A DNA stretch of 64,000 nt from JACCZX01 sp963829995 (GTDB lineage: Bacteria > Pseudomonadota > Gammaproteobacteria > Burkholderiales > Burkholderiaceae_F), in NCBI GenBank assembly GCA_963829995.1, contig CAWHKW010000022.1, positions 62,001-126,000 of the forward strand. The letters are read 5' to 3'. Positions within the stretch are counted from its first letter, which is position 1, and each line of letters opens with the position of its first letter. Of this stretch, positions 53,968-62,985 are shown piece after piece. A model generated the notes under the pieces. That model worked only from the letters and a program-made list of their open reading frames with translations. It was not told the DNA's origin and did no database searches. Both the position numbers and the translations under genes were made by a program.

Positions 53968-54474
53968 CTATTGCTCGGCAGACTCTTCAAGCAACTCGAC
54001 GCGTTGGTCGGCCACTGCCTTGGCGAAGTCGCTGGCCGATCCCTGCCCGGGTATCAGTATTTCAGGCGCCAGGTCGAGCAACGGCTTGAGTACGAACGCG
54101 CGCTGGTGTAGCCGCGGATGCGGCAGCGTTAACGGCGTGCTCTGAATGATCATGTCGCCAAGCAGCAGTAGATCCAGATCGACGTTGCGCGGCGCATTTT
54201 TCTTCTGCCCCTGGCCGCGCCGCTTGCGGCCGAGCATCAATTCGATATCGAGCAAGTGCAGCAGCAAGCCATACGGCTCGAGCGCCGTTTCAAGCTTTGC
54301 CACCGCGTTGACGAAGTCGGGTCCGGTCGCATCGATCGGCGCCGACTTGTAGAACGGCGAAACGGCCAGAAGCTCGGACTGTTCGAGCGAACGCAGCGAG
54401 TCGAACGCTGCCTTAAGCGACTCGACCATTTCCCCCTGATTGGCGCCCAGCCCGATGTATGCGGTTCTTTTCAC
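53968..54474 (-). CDS. folK: 2-amino-4-hydroxy-6-hydroxymethyldihydropteridine pyrophosphokinase
   Basis: A 168-residue kinase of folate synthesis. TAYIGLGANQGEMVESLKAA, SPFYKSAPIDATGPDFVNAV and the signature PRNVDLDLLLLGD, with its two metal-binding aspartates, identify FolK, then LPHPRLHQRAFVLKPL. It lies between pcnB (9 bases) and the dNK gene (one base). Confidence 0.95.
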   Translation of the reverse strand: MKRTAYIGLGANQGEMVESLKAAFDSLRSLEQSELLAVSPFYKSAPIDATGPDFVNAVAKLETALEPYGLLLHLLDIELMLGRKRRGQGQKKNAPRNVDLDLLLLGDMIIQSTPLTLPHPRLHQRAFVLKPLLDLAPEILIPGQGSASDFAKAVADQRVELLEESAEQ

Positions 54475-54483
54475 TGTTAACTG

Positions 54484-55845
54484 TCAGGCGACGCTTGCTG
54501 CGCCTTCTCCTCCACGCCTTCGCGGTCTGCGCCGCCGCTTCCCCGTCGTTGACGTCGAACCGCTCTCCTGCGCGGCTTCGATGACCAGTTGCTCGCGCTC
54601 CTCGGGGCTCGCCTGCGCGAAGCGGGTCCACCAATCGCCTAGCGCCAGCGGGATCTCGTCGGCCGCCGTACGCAAAAGCAGGAAATCATAACCGGCGCGA
54701 AAGCGCAGGTGTTCGATTAGCCGGAAGGGAGAACGGCCGGTTCGGCGCTCGAAACGGGGCTGCAGGCCCCAGATCTCCCGCATGTCCGCTACGAAGCGGC
54801 GCTGGATCGCAAGCTTTTCGGTCTGTGCGTCGATCGTTTCATCGATCGCGAGATTCAATGCGGGAATGCGGTGCTCGTTTTTCGCGAGGCGCGCCGTCCA
54901 TTTGACGAGTACGTCGTTCCAGAGCAACGTGGCAAACAAAAAACCGGGGGAGATCGACTTGCCGGCGCGCACCCGTTCGTCGGTGCGCGATAACGCGAGC
55001 ATCACAAAGCGCTCGCCGGCGGGCTGTTCGAGGATCACGTCGAGCAGCGGCAGCAATCCGTGATGCAGCCCTTCTGCGCGCAGCCGCGTGATGCACGCAA
55101 CCGAATGGCCGCTGGTCAACAGCTTCAGCATCTCATCGAACAAGCGCGCCGGCGGCACGTTCTCGATCAGCTCCGCCATCCGGTGAATCGGCTCGCGCGT
55201 GGCTTCGTCGATCGCAAAGCCGAGCTTCGCCGCGAACCGCACTGCGCGCAGCATGCGCACCGGGTCTTCGCGATAGCGGTCGGCCGGATCACCGATCATG
55301 CGCAGCCGGCGCGCGCGCAGATCCTTGACGCCGTCGTGATAGTCGAGCACGTCACCGGTGGTCGGGTCGTAATAGAGCGCGTTGATCGTGAAGTCGCGCC
55401 GTGCGGAGTCTTCGTTCTGCTCGCCGTACAGGTTGTCGGCGAGGACGCGGCCGTGTTCGTCGATCACGCGGTCGACGTTGACCAGCGCACGAAACGTCGA
55501 CACCTCGATCGTCTCCTGACCGAACATCACGTGCACCAGCTTGAAACGGCGGCCGATGATGAACGCGCGCCGAAAATGCGACTTGATCTGCTCCGGCGTG
55601 GCATCGGTGGCGATGTCGAAGTCTTTCGGCGCGATGTCGAGCAGCAGGTCGCGCACCGCACCGCCGACGATGTACGCGCGATGGCCGGCTTTCTGCAGCG
55701 TCTCGCACACGCGCAGCGCGGAACGCGAGACGAGTTCGCGGTTGATATGGTGTTCGCTCGCCGGGATGCGCTTCGGCTCGCGCCCGCTGCGCTTGGGCTT
55801 GCGCTTGAAAAGCGTCTGCACTCTTTCGAAGACGCGCTTGATCAT
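54484..55845 (-). CDS. pcnB: poly(A) polymerase
   Basis: A 453-residue nucleotidyltransferase from ATG 55845, which overlaps the HAD gene stop; the longer frame to 56043 shadows that gene. The catalytic GGAVRD (61-66) and DFD (75-77) lie in the class II polymerase head, followed by RRAFIIGRRFKLVHVMFG, the PcnB-specific signature. The C-terminus is basic (RRRRPRRRGG). It adds A tails to RNA for decay. Confidence 0.94.
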   Translation of the reverse strand: MIKRVFERVQTLFKRKPKRSGREPKRIPASEHHINRELVSRSALRVCETLQKAGHRAYIVGGAVRDLLLDIAPKDFDIATDATPEQIKSHFRRAFIIGRRFKLVHVMFGQETIEVSTFRALVNVDRVIDEHGRVLADNLYGEQNEDSARRDFTINALYYDPTTGDVLDYHDGVKDLRARRLRMIGDPADRYREDPVRMLRAVRFAAKLGFAIDEATREPIHRMAELIENVPPARLFDEMLKLLTSGHSVACITRLRAEGLHHGLLPLLDVILEQPAGERFVMLALSRTDERVRAGKSISPGFLFATLLWNDVLVKWTARLAKNEHRIPALNLAIDETIDAQTEKLAIQRRFVADMREIWGLQPRFERRTGRSPFRLIEHLRFRAGYDFLLLRTAADEIPLALGDWWTRFAQASPEEREQLVIEAAQESGSTSTTGKRRRRPRRRGGEGAASVA

Positions 55846-56528
55846 GCCGCGCTGGTCGTGTCGGTGGGAGCGAACAGCTGCAGCGTTTGCCAGCCGCGGT
55901 GCTTCGCAATGGCGATCAGCCGCGCATCGCCGTTGGTGACGACCGGATGCGTGGCGCGCTCGAGCAGCGGCAGATCGTTGATCGAATCGCCATAACAGAT
56001 CGTGATCGTGTCGTCCCAGGTGCGCCCGCGCGCCGCCAGCCACTCGCCGACTTTGCGTACCTTGCCCTGCTGATACGTGTGCGTACCGACATAATCGCCG
56101 GTGAATTGATCACCGCGCATTTCGGGCTGCACCGCGAGCACATGCTCGATGCCGAACTCGCGCGCGATCGGGGTCACGACATACGCGTTGGTGCCGGTCA
56201 CCAGCGCCAACTCGTCGCCGCGCTGGCGGTGCGAGTCGACCAGCGCCAGCGCTTCGCTGCGAATGTGCGGTCGAACGTGCTCGTCCATGAATTGCCGGTG
56301 CCATGCGTCGAGCATCGCACGTGGGAACAGCGCCAGCAGTTCCATCTGGAACCGGACGTAGCCTTCGACGTCGAACGTACCGGCGTGGTACGTGTGGGCG
56401 AATTCCTGAATGCGTGCGCCGTACGCCTCCGGATCCAGTCCCCCCTTCCTGACGACGAAGTATGACCAGGTGTCCGCGCTGTCAATCGGCAGCAGCGTAT
56501 GGTCAAGGTCGAACAGCGCTAATCGCAC
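55842..56528 (-). CDS. HAD-IB family hydrolase
   Basis: A 228-residue phosphatase of the SerB-like subgroup. The nucleophile motif DLDHT is at residues 7-11, motif II is LVTGTN, and motif IV is CYGDSINDLPLL. Substrates in the subgroup include phosphoserine and histidinol phosphate; not decided here. It overlaps pcnB by four bases and lies 157 bases from hda, separated by palindromic element B. Confidence 0.88.
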   Translation of the reverse strand: MRLALFDLDHTLLPIDSADTWSYFVVRKGGLDPEAYGARIQEFAHTYHAGTFDVEGYVRFQMELLALFPRAMLDAWHRQFMDEHVRPHIRSEALALVDSHRQRGDELALVTGTNAYVVTPIAREFGIEHVLAVQPEMRGDQFTGDYVGTHTYQQGKVRKVGEWLAARGRTWDDTITICYGDSINDLPLLERATHPVVTNGDARLIAIAKHRGWQTLQLFAPTDTTSAA

Positions 56529-56530
56529 TT

Positions 56531-56651
56531 GGAAAGCTCTGCAAAACTACTGCGCGGGCCAATCTCGCGCCTCCGGTGCTCAATGTAGCTCTCGTACACC
56601 TCCGCTCCTCGGCGCGACCTTGGCCCGCTCGCTACGTTTTTCAGAGCTTCC
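56531..56651. repeat. palindromic intergenic element, copy B
   Basis: Lies between hda and the HAD gene. Ends GGAAAGCTCTG and CAGAGCTTCC are inverted copies (one base shorter on the right). The core from CTACTGCGCG to GCTCGCTACG aligns with element A at 48604. The end sequences differ between copies, yet each copy is self-complementary. Confidence 0.7.
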
Positions 56652-56685
56652 TCAGGCAGGGCAGGGCAGCGAGCATCGACGAATC

Positions 56686-57348
56686 TTACGGCTCGCGTTG
56701 GGGGCCGGCGTCTTCGGCCCATTGGCGCACCAGCGGCACGGTGAGCGGCTTCTTTACCGATAAGGCGTAGGTATCCAGAGCATCGACAACGGCCACCAGC
56801 GCCCGCATGTCGCGCGGCATGTGCGTCAGCAGGTAGGTGACCACGTCAGCAGACAGCGCAAGGCCGCGCCCAGCAGCGTGAGCCGTCAACGCGTGCGTCT
56901 TCTCGTCGTCGCTGAGTGCGTGCACTTGATAAACCAACCCCCATGCCAGACGCGTACGAACGTCGTCACGCAATGCCAGTTGCATCGGCGCTGCACTGCC
57001 AGCCCCGACGAAGCGAGCGGTGGCGTCGGCGCGGACCTCGTTCAGCAACACAAAGAGCCGTTGTTGCTGCGATTCGTTCAGGGTGTCGACATCGTCGACG
57101 GCGTACACCTGTCGATGCGAGTCGAATGCCGGCACTTCGCCGGGTCGTACTTCCAAGCCGACGGCCTGCAGCAGATGTGAGCGGCCCGCGCCGGTCGCAC
57201 CCCACAAGTAAATGAAGCGCTCGCCGGCGCCCGTCATCATCGCGCGCACAGCGGCAACGGCTTCGGCATTGCGGCCGACGACGAAATTATCGAGAGAAGG
57301 CTGAGGCGGCTTGATCAGATCCAGCGTCAGCTGGCGCGGAGTGCTCAC
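56686..57348 (-). CDS. hda: DnaA regulatory inactivator Hda
   Basis: A 220-residue AAA+ protein. The N-terminal clamp-binding motif QLTLDL (6-11) ties it to the replication clamp. A Walker A-like GATGAGRSH (50-58) has arginine in place of lysine, as in other Hda proteins. VYAVDDVDTLNESQQQRLF is the Walker B region. It promotes ATP hydrolysis by DnaA to prevent re-initiation. Divergent from the PurM-like gene with 110 bases between. Confidence 0.93.
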   Translation of the reverse strand: MSTPRQLTLDLIKPPQPSLDNFVVGRNAEAVAAVRAMMTGAGERFIYLWGATGAGRSHLLQAVGLEVRPGEVPAFDSHRQVYAVDDVDTLNESQQQRLFVLLNEVRADATARFVGAGSAAPMQLALRDDVRTRLAWGLVYQVHALSDDEKTHALTAHAAGRGLALSADVVTYLLTHMPRDMRALVAVVDALDTYALSVKKPLTVPLVRQWAEDAGPQREP

Positions 57349-57458
57349 AATTCGATGCGGACGTGGGAATGTTCTGCGAAATCACCAAGGCAACTAGAAT
57401 CGCGCTCCGACTGCCGGCGTAGCTCCAGTGAGCGCGCAGCAGTTTACCGTTCGCTTCG

Positions 57459-58574
57459 ATGACTGAACTGAACTACAAAAACGCAGGCGTCGATTACGCG
57501 AAGATCGATCCGCTCAAGGTGCTCGCGCAGCGCGCGGCGGCCGACACGGCGCGCAACCTCACGCCACACGGATTCAGCGAAGTGGCGGCGTCGCGCGGCG
57601 AGTCCGCGTACGTGGTCGACTGCGGCGACTTCTACCTCGCATCGATCACCGAGTGTCTCGGTACCAAGGCGCTGGTCGCTGACGCGATGCGCGCGCTTCC
57701 AGCTAACAGCGCCCGCCGCACCTACTACGATCAGATCGCGCAGGACACGCTTGCGATGGCAATCAACGACATCATCACGGTGGGCGCGACGCCAATCTCG
57801 GTGCACGCGTACTGGGCGAGCGGCGGCAGCGACTGGTTCGCCGACGAAGCGCGGGCGCGCGATCTGGTCGACGGCTGGAAGCGCGCGTGCGATCGGTGCG
57901 GCGTTGCCTGGGGCGGCGGCGAGACACCTGCGCTTGCCGGCGTCGTCGAACCCGGCCGCGTCGATCTCGCGGCATCGTGCGTCGGCATCGTGCGACCGAA
58001 GTCGCGCCTGACCCTGGGGGGCAAGCTGGGCGCGGGCGATGCGATCGTGCTGCTCGCTTCGAGCGGCATTCACGCCAACGGAATCTCGCTCGCGCGCAAG
58101 CTCGCCGAACGTCTGCCCGAGGGCTATGCGGCACGGCTCGAAGACGGCACGCTGTTCGGAGACGCACTGCTGGAACCGACGCTGCTGTATTCGCCGGCGA
58201 CCGAAGCGCTGGCAGCCGCCGGCATCGTTCCGCATTACTGCGTCAACATCACCGGCCACGGCTGGCGCAAGCTGATGAGGCATCAAGCAGCCTTCACTTA
58301 CCGGATCAATGCGTTGCCGCCGGTCCCGCCGGTTCTGCAGTTCATCCGGCAACACGCCGCGATCGACGATCGCGAGGCGTACGGCAATCTGAACATGGGC
58401 GCGGGCTTCGCGTTGTTCGTGGCAAGCGCAGACGTTGAGCGCACGGTGCAAGTCGCGCACAAGGCGGGATTCAGAACGCTACTGGCCGGCCACGTATGCG
58501 ACGGCGCCAGGGAGGTCGTCATCGAGCCTTTGCAGATCACGTTCGGCGGTGACGATCTGCATGTTCGCGCTTAA
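57459..58574 (+). CDS. purM: divergent AIR synthase (PurM)-family protein
   Basis: A 371-residue member of the PurM/SelD/ThiL ATP-binding superfamily. It opens YKNAGVDYAKIDPLKVLAQR, like PurM's YRDAGVD. ECLGTKALVADAM stands where PurM has DGVGTKLKLA. LASSGIHANGISLARKLAE and ITGHGWRKLMRH match the PurM loops (PurM: TGGGL). In Burkholderiales purM lies next to hda, as here, but the sequence is far from the usual enzyme. It may be the true PurM of this lineage or a paralogue. Cytosolic. Confidence 0.8.
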   Translation: MTELNYKNAGVDYAKIDPLKVLAQRAAADTARNLTPHGFSEVAASRGESAYVVDCGDFYLASITECLGTKALVADAMRALPANSARRTYYDQIAQDTLAMAINDIITVGATPISVHAYWASGGSDWFADEARARDLVDGWKRACDRCGVAWGGGETPALAGVVEPGRVDLAASCVGIVRPKSRLTLGGKLGAGDAIVLLASSGIHANGISLARKLAERLPEGYAARLEDGTLFGDALLEPTLLYSPATEALAAAGIVPHYCVNITGHGWRKLMRHQAAFTYRINALPPVPPVLQFIRQHAAIDDREAYGNLNMGAGFALFVASADVERTVQVAHKAGFRTLLAGHVCDGAREVVIEPLQITFGGDDLHVRA

Positions 58575-58755
58575 CGCAGGCTGCCGACCCGCAATAGTGA
58601 GCCGTGTTGCAGGATGGTCGATGCTAACGCTCGCGAACCGTACGTCAGCGAGAACAACCTGGCACGCATTGGAACGATCGTTGTATGCTGCCTAAGCGCC
58701 GCACGTGTGCTGACATCAACCTTGCAGTGAGCGTCCGGCAAACGAGGGGGTTCGC

Positions 58756-59853
58756 ATGACACACACACGACGTTCGCTGTTGACCGCCGGTTCTACGGCG
58801 GCGGTTGCTGGCACCGCACTCGGCTTCCCGATGATCGCGAAGGCGCAGCAAACCTTCAGTTGGAAGATGACAAGCGCCTATGGCAAGGGCGCCCCGTTTT
58901 ATATGGATGGTCCGGGTAGCGCGACCGATCTCGCCAAGCGTATCGAAGCGATGTCCGCCGGTCGGCTGAAGATTCAGGTCTTCGGAGCCGGCGAATTGAT
59001 CCCCGCGCTCGAAGGCTTCGACGCGGTGCGCGCCGGCACGGTCGAGATGAACCACGCCAACAGCTACTTCTGGACCGGCAAGACTTTCGCGGCGCAATAC
59101 TTCACTGCGGTGCCGTTTGGCTTGAACTTCCAGGGAATCAATGGCTGGCTGTACGACGGCGGCGGCCAGGCTTTATGGAATGAGGTGTACGCACCCTTTG
59201 GCATGGTTGCGTTGCCCTGCGGCAATACAGGGGTGCAGATGACCGGCTGGTTCAAGAAGGAAATCAAGTCGGCCGCCGACTTGAAGGGGCTGAAGATGCG
59301 CATCCCCGGGCTGGCCGGCCGCGTCTATGCCGCGCTCGGCGTCGACGTAAAGCTGCTGCCCGGCGGCGAGATTTTCCCAGCGCTCGAGCGCGGCGTGATC
59401 GACGCCGCCGAGTTCGTCGGGCCTTTCCAGGATCGCAAGCTCGGCTTGCACAAGGCAGCGAAGTACTACTACACCACCGGCTGGCATGAATCGGCGACGG
59501 TCTCCGAGCTGCTGATCAATAAGGCTGCGTGGGACAAGCTGCCAAAGGATCTGCAGGCGGTCGTTGAGAACGCAGCCGCGGCGTGCAACGTTATCAGCGA
59601 GGCCTGGTGCCAGCGCAACAACGCCGAGGCGATGGAAGACCTGATCAAAAATCAGGGCGTACTCGCGCGGCCGCTGCCCAACGATGTGATCAAGCGGCTG
59701 CGCGAAGTGACCAACCAGGTGCTCGCCGAGGCGGTGGCAAAAGATGCAACCACCAAGAAGGTGCACGATTCGTACATGGCCTACAAGAAAAAGTACGACG
59801 CGTGGGCCGCCTACAGCGAAGGGCCGTATCACGACAAGATTCTCGCCGTCTGA
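58756..59853 (+). CDS. dctP: TRAP transporter substrate-binding protein (TakP-like)
   Basis: A 365-residue receptor. The Tat-type signal TRRSLLTAGSTAAVAGTA is followed by a longer DctP fold with AMSAGRLKIQVFGAGELIP, DAVRAGTVEMNHANSYFWTG, LKGLKMRIPGLAGRVYAAL and GVIDAAEFVGPFQD. These match the 2-oxoacid-binding TakP-like branch. The start follows GAGGGGG. First gene of a dctPQM operon; the ligand is likely an alpha-keto acid or a calcium-bound acid. Confidence 0.92.
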   Translation: MTHTRRSLLTAGSTAAVAGTALGFPMIAKAQQTFSWKMTSAYGKGAPFYMDGPGSATDLAKRIEAMSAGRLKIQVFGAGELIPALEGFDAVRAGTVEMNHANSYFWTGKTFAAQYFTAVPFGLNFQGINGWLYDGGGQALWNEVYAPFGMVALPCGNTGVQMTGWFKKEIKSAADLKGLKMRIPGLAGRVYAALGVDVKLLPGGEIFPALERGVIDAAEFVGPFQDRKLGLHKAAKYYYTTGWHESATVSELLINKAAWDKLPKDLQAVVENAAAACNVISEAWCQRNNAEAMEDLIKNQGVLARPLPNDVIKRLREVTNQVLAEAVAKDATTKKVHDSYMAYKKKYDAWAAYSEGPYHDKILAV

Positions 59854-59860
59854 TTGATCG

Positions 59861-60439
59861 ATGAGTGCTCTGCCTCCCGCCGGGGAGCCGCCCGGTGGAG
59901 GTGCCTCAACGCACGCGCCGATGGTCCCGATGAGGCGTGCGGTCGATTCGATCCAGTCTGCCGTCGATCTGATCGGACGTTGCGCTTCGTGGCTGTCGCT
60001 CGTGATTGTCGTGTTGATGGCGACCGACGTGCTGCTGCGTTACGCGTTCAGCATCGGCTCCGTATGGGCGCAGGAGCTCGAATGGCACCTCCTCGCACCA
60101 CTGGTGCTGTTCGGTATGACGTATGCGCTGCTGAAAGGCGAGCACGTGCGCGTCGACGTGTTCTATGCGCGCTATTCGCCGCACGGCAAGGCGATCGTCG
60201 ACCTGGTCGCGTCGCTGCTGGCGGTTGCGATCGCGGTGCTCGTGATCCGCTACTCGATCGCGTATGTCATGCAGTCCTACAGCATCGATGAAATTTCCTC
60301 GGATCCGGGCGGGCTTACGCACCGCTGGATGCTGAAGGCGCTGATACCGATCGGCTTCGCCGTGTTCGCGCTGCAGGCCGCGGCGCAAGCGGTCGGAGCA
60401 GCGCTGCGGCTGTTCAGCAGGCGCACTGCGACGCGATGA
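59861..60439 (+). CDS. dctQ: TRAP transporter small permease DctQ
   Basis: A 192-residue membrane protein starting 7 bases after dctP. The N-terminal 25 residues are an unusual proline-glycine-rich lead. Four helices follow with LLRYAFSIGSVWAQELEWHLLA, the DctQ signature (R-Y-x-F, W-x-Q-E). Its stop overlaps the dctM start (60436-60439). Confidence 0.9.
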   Translation: MSALPPAGEPPGGGASTHAPMVPMRRAVDSIQSAVDLIGRCASWLSLVIVVLMATDVLLRYAFSIGSVWAQELEWHLLAPLVLFGMTYALLKGEHVRVDVFYARYSPHGKAIVDLVASLLAVAIAVLVIRYSIAYVMQSYSIDEISSDPGGLTHRWMLKALIPIGFAVFALQAAAQAVGAALRLFSRRTATR

Positions 60440-61761
60440 GCCTGCAGGAGTGGCTCGCGATCGGACTGCTGATCGGCTTCTTCGTGATGCTGATGGCCGG
60501 CGTTCCCGTGGGCATTACGCTCGCCGCCAGCGGCTTCATCTTCGGTTTCATGGGCTTCGGCGAGTCGCTGTTCAATCTGCTGCCGGCGCGCATCTACGGC
60601 GTGGTCGCCAACTATCAGTGGCTCGCGATTCCGCTGTTCGTTTTCATGGGCGTGATGCTGGAAAAATCGCGGCTCGCAGAAGATTTGCTCGACGTCATCG
60701 GCCATCTGGCGGGCGGTGTGCGCGGCGGCATGGCGCTCGGCATTATCGGCGTCGGTGTGCTGATGGGTGCGACCACCGGCATAGTCGGCGCCACTGTCAT
60801 CACGCTCGGGCTGTTGACGCTACCGACGCTGTTGCGGCGTGGCTATGGGCCGGAGATTTCGTGCGGAGCGATCTGCGCGTCGGGCACTCTCGGGCAAATC
60901 ATCCCGCCGAGCCTGGTGCTGATTTTGCTGTCGGACATCATGCAGCTATCGGTCGGCACGCTGTTCGCGGCCGCGGTGATGCCGGGTCTGATGCTGGCGG
61001 CGCTGTACTGCACCTGGATCGTCGTCTACGGGCTGCTGCGCCCGGAATCGATGCCGCCGGTGCCGCGCGCCGAGCGCGACGCGCTGGCGCGGCGCGAGTT
61101 GTGGACGCGTGTGTTCAAAGTGGCTCTGCCTCCACTGGCGCTGGTTTTATCGGTGCTGGGCTCGATCATCGCCGGCATTGCCGCGCCGACCGAGGCGGCG
61201 TCGATGGGCGCACTGGGATCGATCTTTGTGGTCGCGCTCGCGCGGCGGCTTTCGTTCAAGGTGCTGCGCGAAGTGATGCAGTCGACCACGCGCATCTCGG
61301 CGATGGTGCTGTTCATCCTGATCTGCGCGCAGGTGTTCAGCCTGGCGTTCCGCGGACTGCATGGCGAGAAGCTGATCGAAAACCTGTTTGCACTGCTGCC
61401 GGGGGGAATCAACGCCGACATCTGGTTCCTGATGGCGCTGATCTTCGTTCTCGGATTCTTTCTCGAATGGATTGAAATCAGCTACATCGCCGTGCCTTTG
61501 TTCCTGCCTATTTTCTTGGCGGCGGGTGTCGACCCCATCTGGCTCGCGATGCTGATCACGGTGAACCTGCAGTCGTCGTTTCTCACGCCGCCGTTCGGCT
61601 GGGCGCTGTTCTTCCTGCGCGGTGTCGCGCCGCCCGAGATTACGACGCGACACATCTACCTCGGCGTCATTCCGTTCGTCGTGCTGCAGATTCTCGGCGT
61701 TGTGCTGGTGTTCACGTTTCCGGCGATCGCGACCTGGCTGCCGGCCGCGATCGGCTGGTAG
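60436..61761 (+). CDS. dctM: TRAP transporter large permease DctM
   Basis: A 441-residue permease with 12 helices. Blocks: LAIPLFVFMGVMLEKS, GATTGIVGATVITLGLLTLP, LGQIIPPSLVLILLSDIM and APTEAASMGALG. The IPPS loop and the TEAAS segment line the sodium/substrate sites. It belongs to the mannitol/chloroaromatic-like branch that pairs with TakP-type receptors. Confidence 0.93.
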   Translation: MSLQEWLAIGLLIGFFVMLMAGVPVGITLAASGFIFGFMGFGESLFNLLPARIYGVVANYQWLAIPLFVFMGVMLEKSRLAEDLLDVIGHLAGGVRGGMALGIIGVGVLMGATTGIVGATVITLGLLTLPTLLRRGYGPEISCGAICASGTLGQIIPPSLVLILLSDIMQLSVGTLFAAAVMPGLMLAALYCTWIVVYGLLRPESMPPVPRAERDALARRELWTRVFKVALPPLALVLSVLGSIIAGIAAPTEAASMGALGSIFVVALARRLSFKVLREVMQSTTRISAMVLFILICAQVFSLAFRGLHGEKLIENLFALLPGGINADIWFLMALIFVLGFFLEWIEISYIAVPLFLPIFLAAGVDPIWLAMLITVNLQSSFLTPPFGWALFFLRGVAPPEITTRHIYLGVIPFVVLQILGVVLVFTFPAIATWLPAAIGW

Positions 61762-61893
61762 GCGGGAAACATCGGTACGACATCGTCAGCGCGCTCGCGG
61801 TTGCCGCACTCTTGGTTTACTTTCACCGGCGAGGACTGTTATCGACAGCTGCTTGGAAGGATTTGCTGCGTCGTTAGCTGAGCCACTTGATGC

Positions 61894-62812
61894 TCACCGT
61901 ATCAGTAGCGCAACTTCGTCAAGAACGCCGGGCGACAGCGCTTCGACAACGGTTGCATCTTTCATCGAGCGTAACCATGTCATCTGTCTCTTCGCCAATT
62001 GCCGAGTGGCAGCGATCGCAGCCGCTCGAAACTCGTCGAACGTGCTCTGGCCTTCGATCAACAGCCATGCCTGGCGGTAACCGACGCTTCGCGTCGAAGG
62101 CAGAGTTCTGATGCAAGTCACCGCGCGCATGCAGCGCGCGAACTTCTTCAAGGAAGCCAGCGCCCAGCATTGCATCGAATCGGTGCTCGATGCGCGTATG
62201 CAATTGGGCACGATCGGCCGGCATCAGCGCGATCGTCGACAGTGTCAATCGCGGAGTAATTTCCGCTTCGAGCAGTTCGGACATCGGCGCGCCGGAGCTT
62301 TCGAAGACTTCGAGTGCTCGCTGAATGCGCTGACTGTCGTTTGGTTTCAGACGCGCCGCAGTCCGGGGGTCGACCTCGGCCAGTCGCGCATGCAGTGCTG
62401 GCCAACCCCCTTCCCGCGCTTCCACATCGAGTCGTTTTCGCAGTGTCGGATCGGCCGAGGGCAATTCAGACAACCCCTCGCGCAGCGCCTTTGCGTAAAG
62501 CATCGTGCCGCCGACCAGCAGCGGCAGCTTCCCACGCTCACGAATCTCGCGAATTGCGATCGTCGCATCGCGCACGAACTCTGCGGCCGAATACGGATCT
62601 GCCGGATCGCGGATATCGATCAAGTGATGGGGAACCACGGTGCGGTCTTCCGCGCTCGGCTTCGCGGTGCCGATGTCCATGCCGCGATACACCTGCGCTG
62701 AATCGACGGACACAATTTCGAACGGGATCTTTTCGGCAAGCTGCATTGCCAGCGCGCTCTTGCCACTCGCCGTGGGACCGAGCAGCAAGACCGCGTCGAC
62801 CGCCTCAGCCAT
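61894..62812 (-). pseudogene. miaA: tRNA dimethylallyltransferase with a one-base frameshift
   Basis: From ATG 62812 the frame reads a normal MiaA N-terminus: LLLGPTASGKSALAMQLAE (Walker A), EIVSVDSAQVYRGMDIGTAK and HHLIDIRDP. After RGDLHQN it leaves frame and stops at 61919. The other frame supplies the missing end, LPSTRSVGYRQAW through ATRQLAKRQMTWLR, down to 61894. Removing one T near 62106 restores DLHQNLPSTR, which matches MiaA exactly. MiaA adds dimethylallyl to A37 of tRNAs reading UNN. Real loss or sequencing error cannot be told apart here. Confidence 0.88.
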
Positions 62813-62871
62813 GTGCTGACGGTATCTCATGAGCCCCCATAAGCCGCGTTGTCTTGGTGGCAACCCTCCGG

Positions 62872-62971
62872 GAGCGGGGTGCGCACGGCGCAGCGCGTTG
62901 TTGCCTCGTCCTGGTGTGTATCAACACACGGCGTCCTCGGCGCCTAGCTCTGCGCCGTGCGCACCCCGCTC
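62872..62971. repeat. 22-base perfect inverted repeat around a hairpin
   Basis: GAGCGGGGTGCGCACGGCGC (62872 on, 22 bases) is exactly complementary to 62950-62971. The middle holds a second hairpin, GTGTGTATCAACACAC. It lies between miaA and the exporter gene. Its plan of nested palindromes with TCCTCGGC near the tip resembles elements A and B. Confidence 0.7.
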
Positions 62972-62985
62972 GCGGTCATGCGGGC

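Noticed and set aside
57459..58574. Selenide water dikinase (SelD), tempting because a SelD-associated oxidoreductase lies at 368
   Set aside because: The opening YKNAGVDY, the loop order and the hda neighbourhood fit PurM; the SelD N-terminal Cys/Sec loop is absent.
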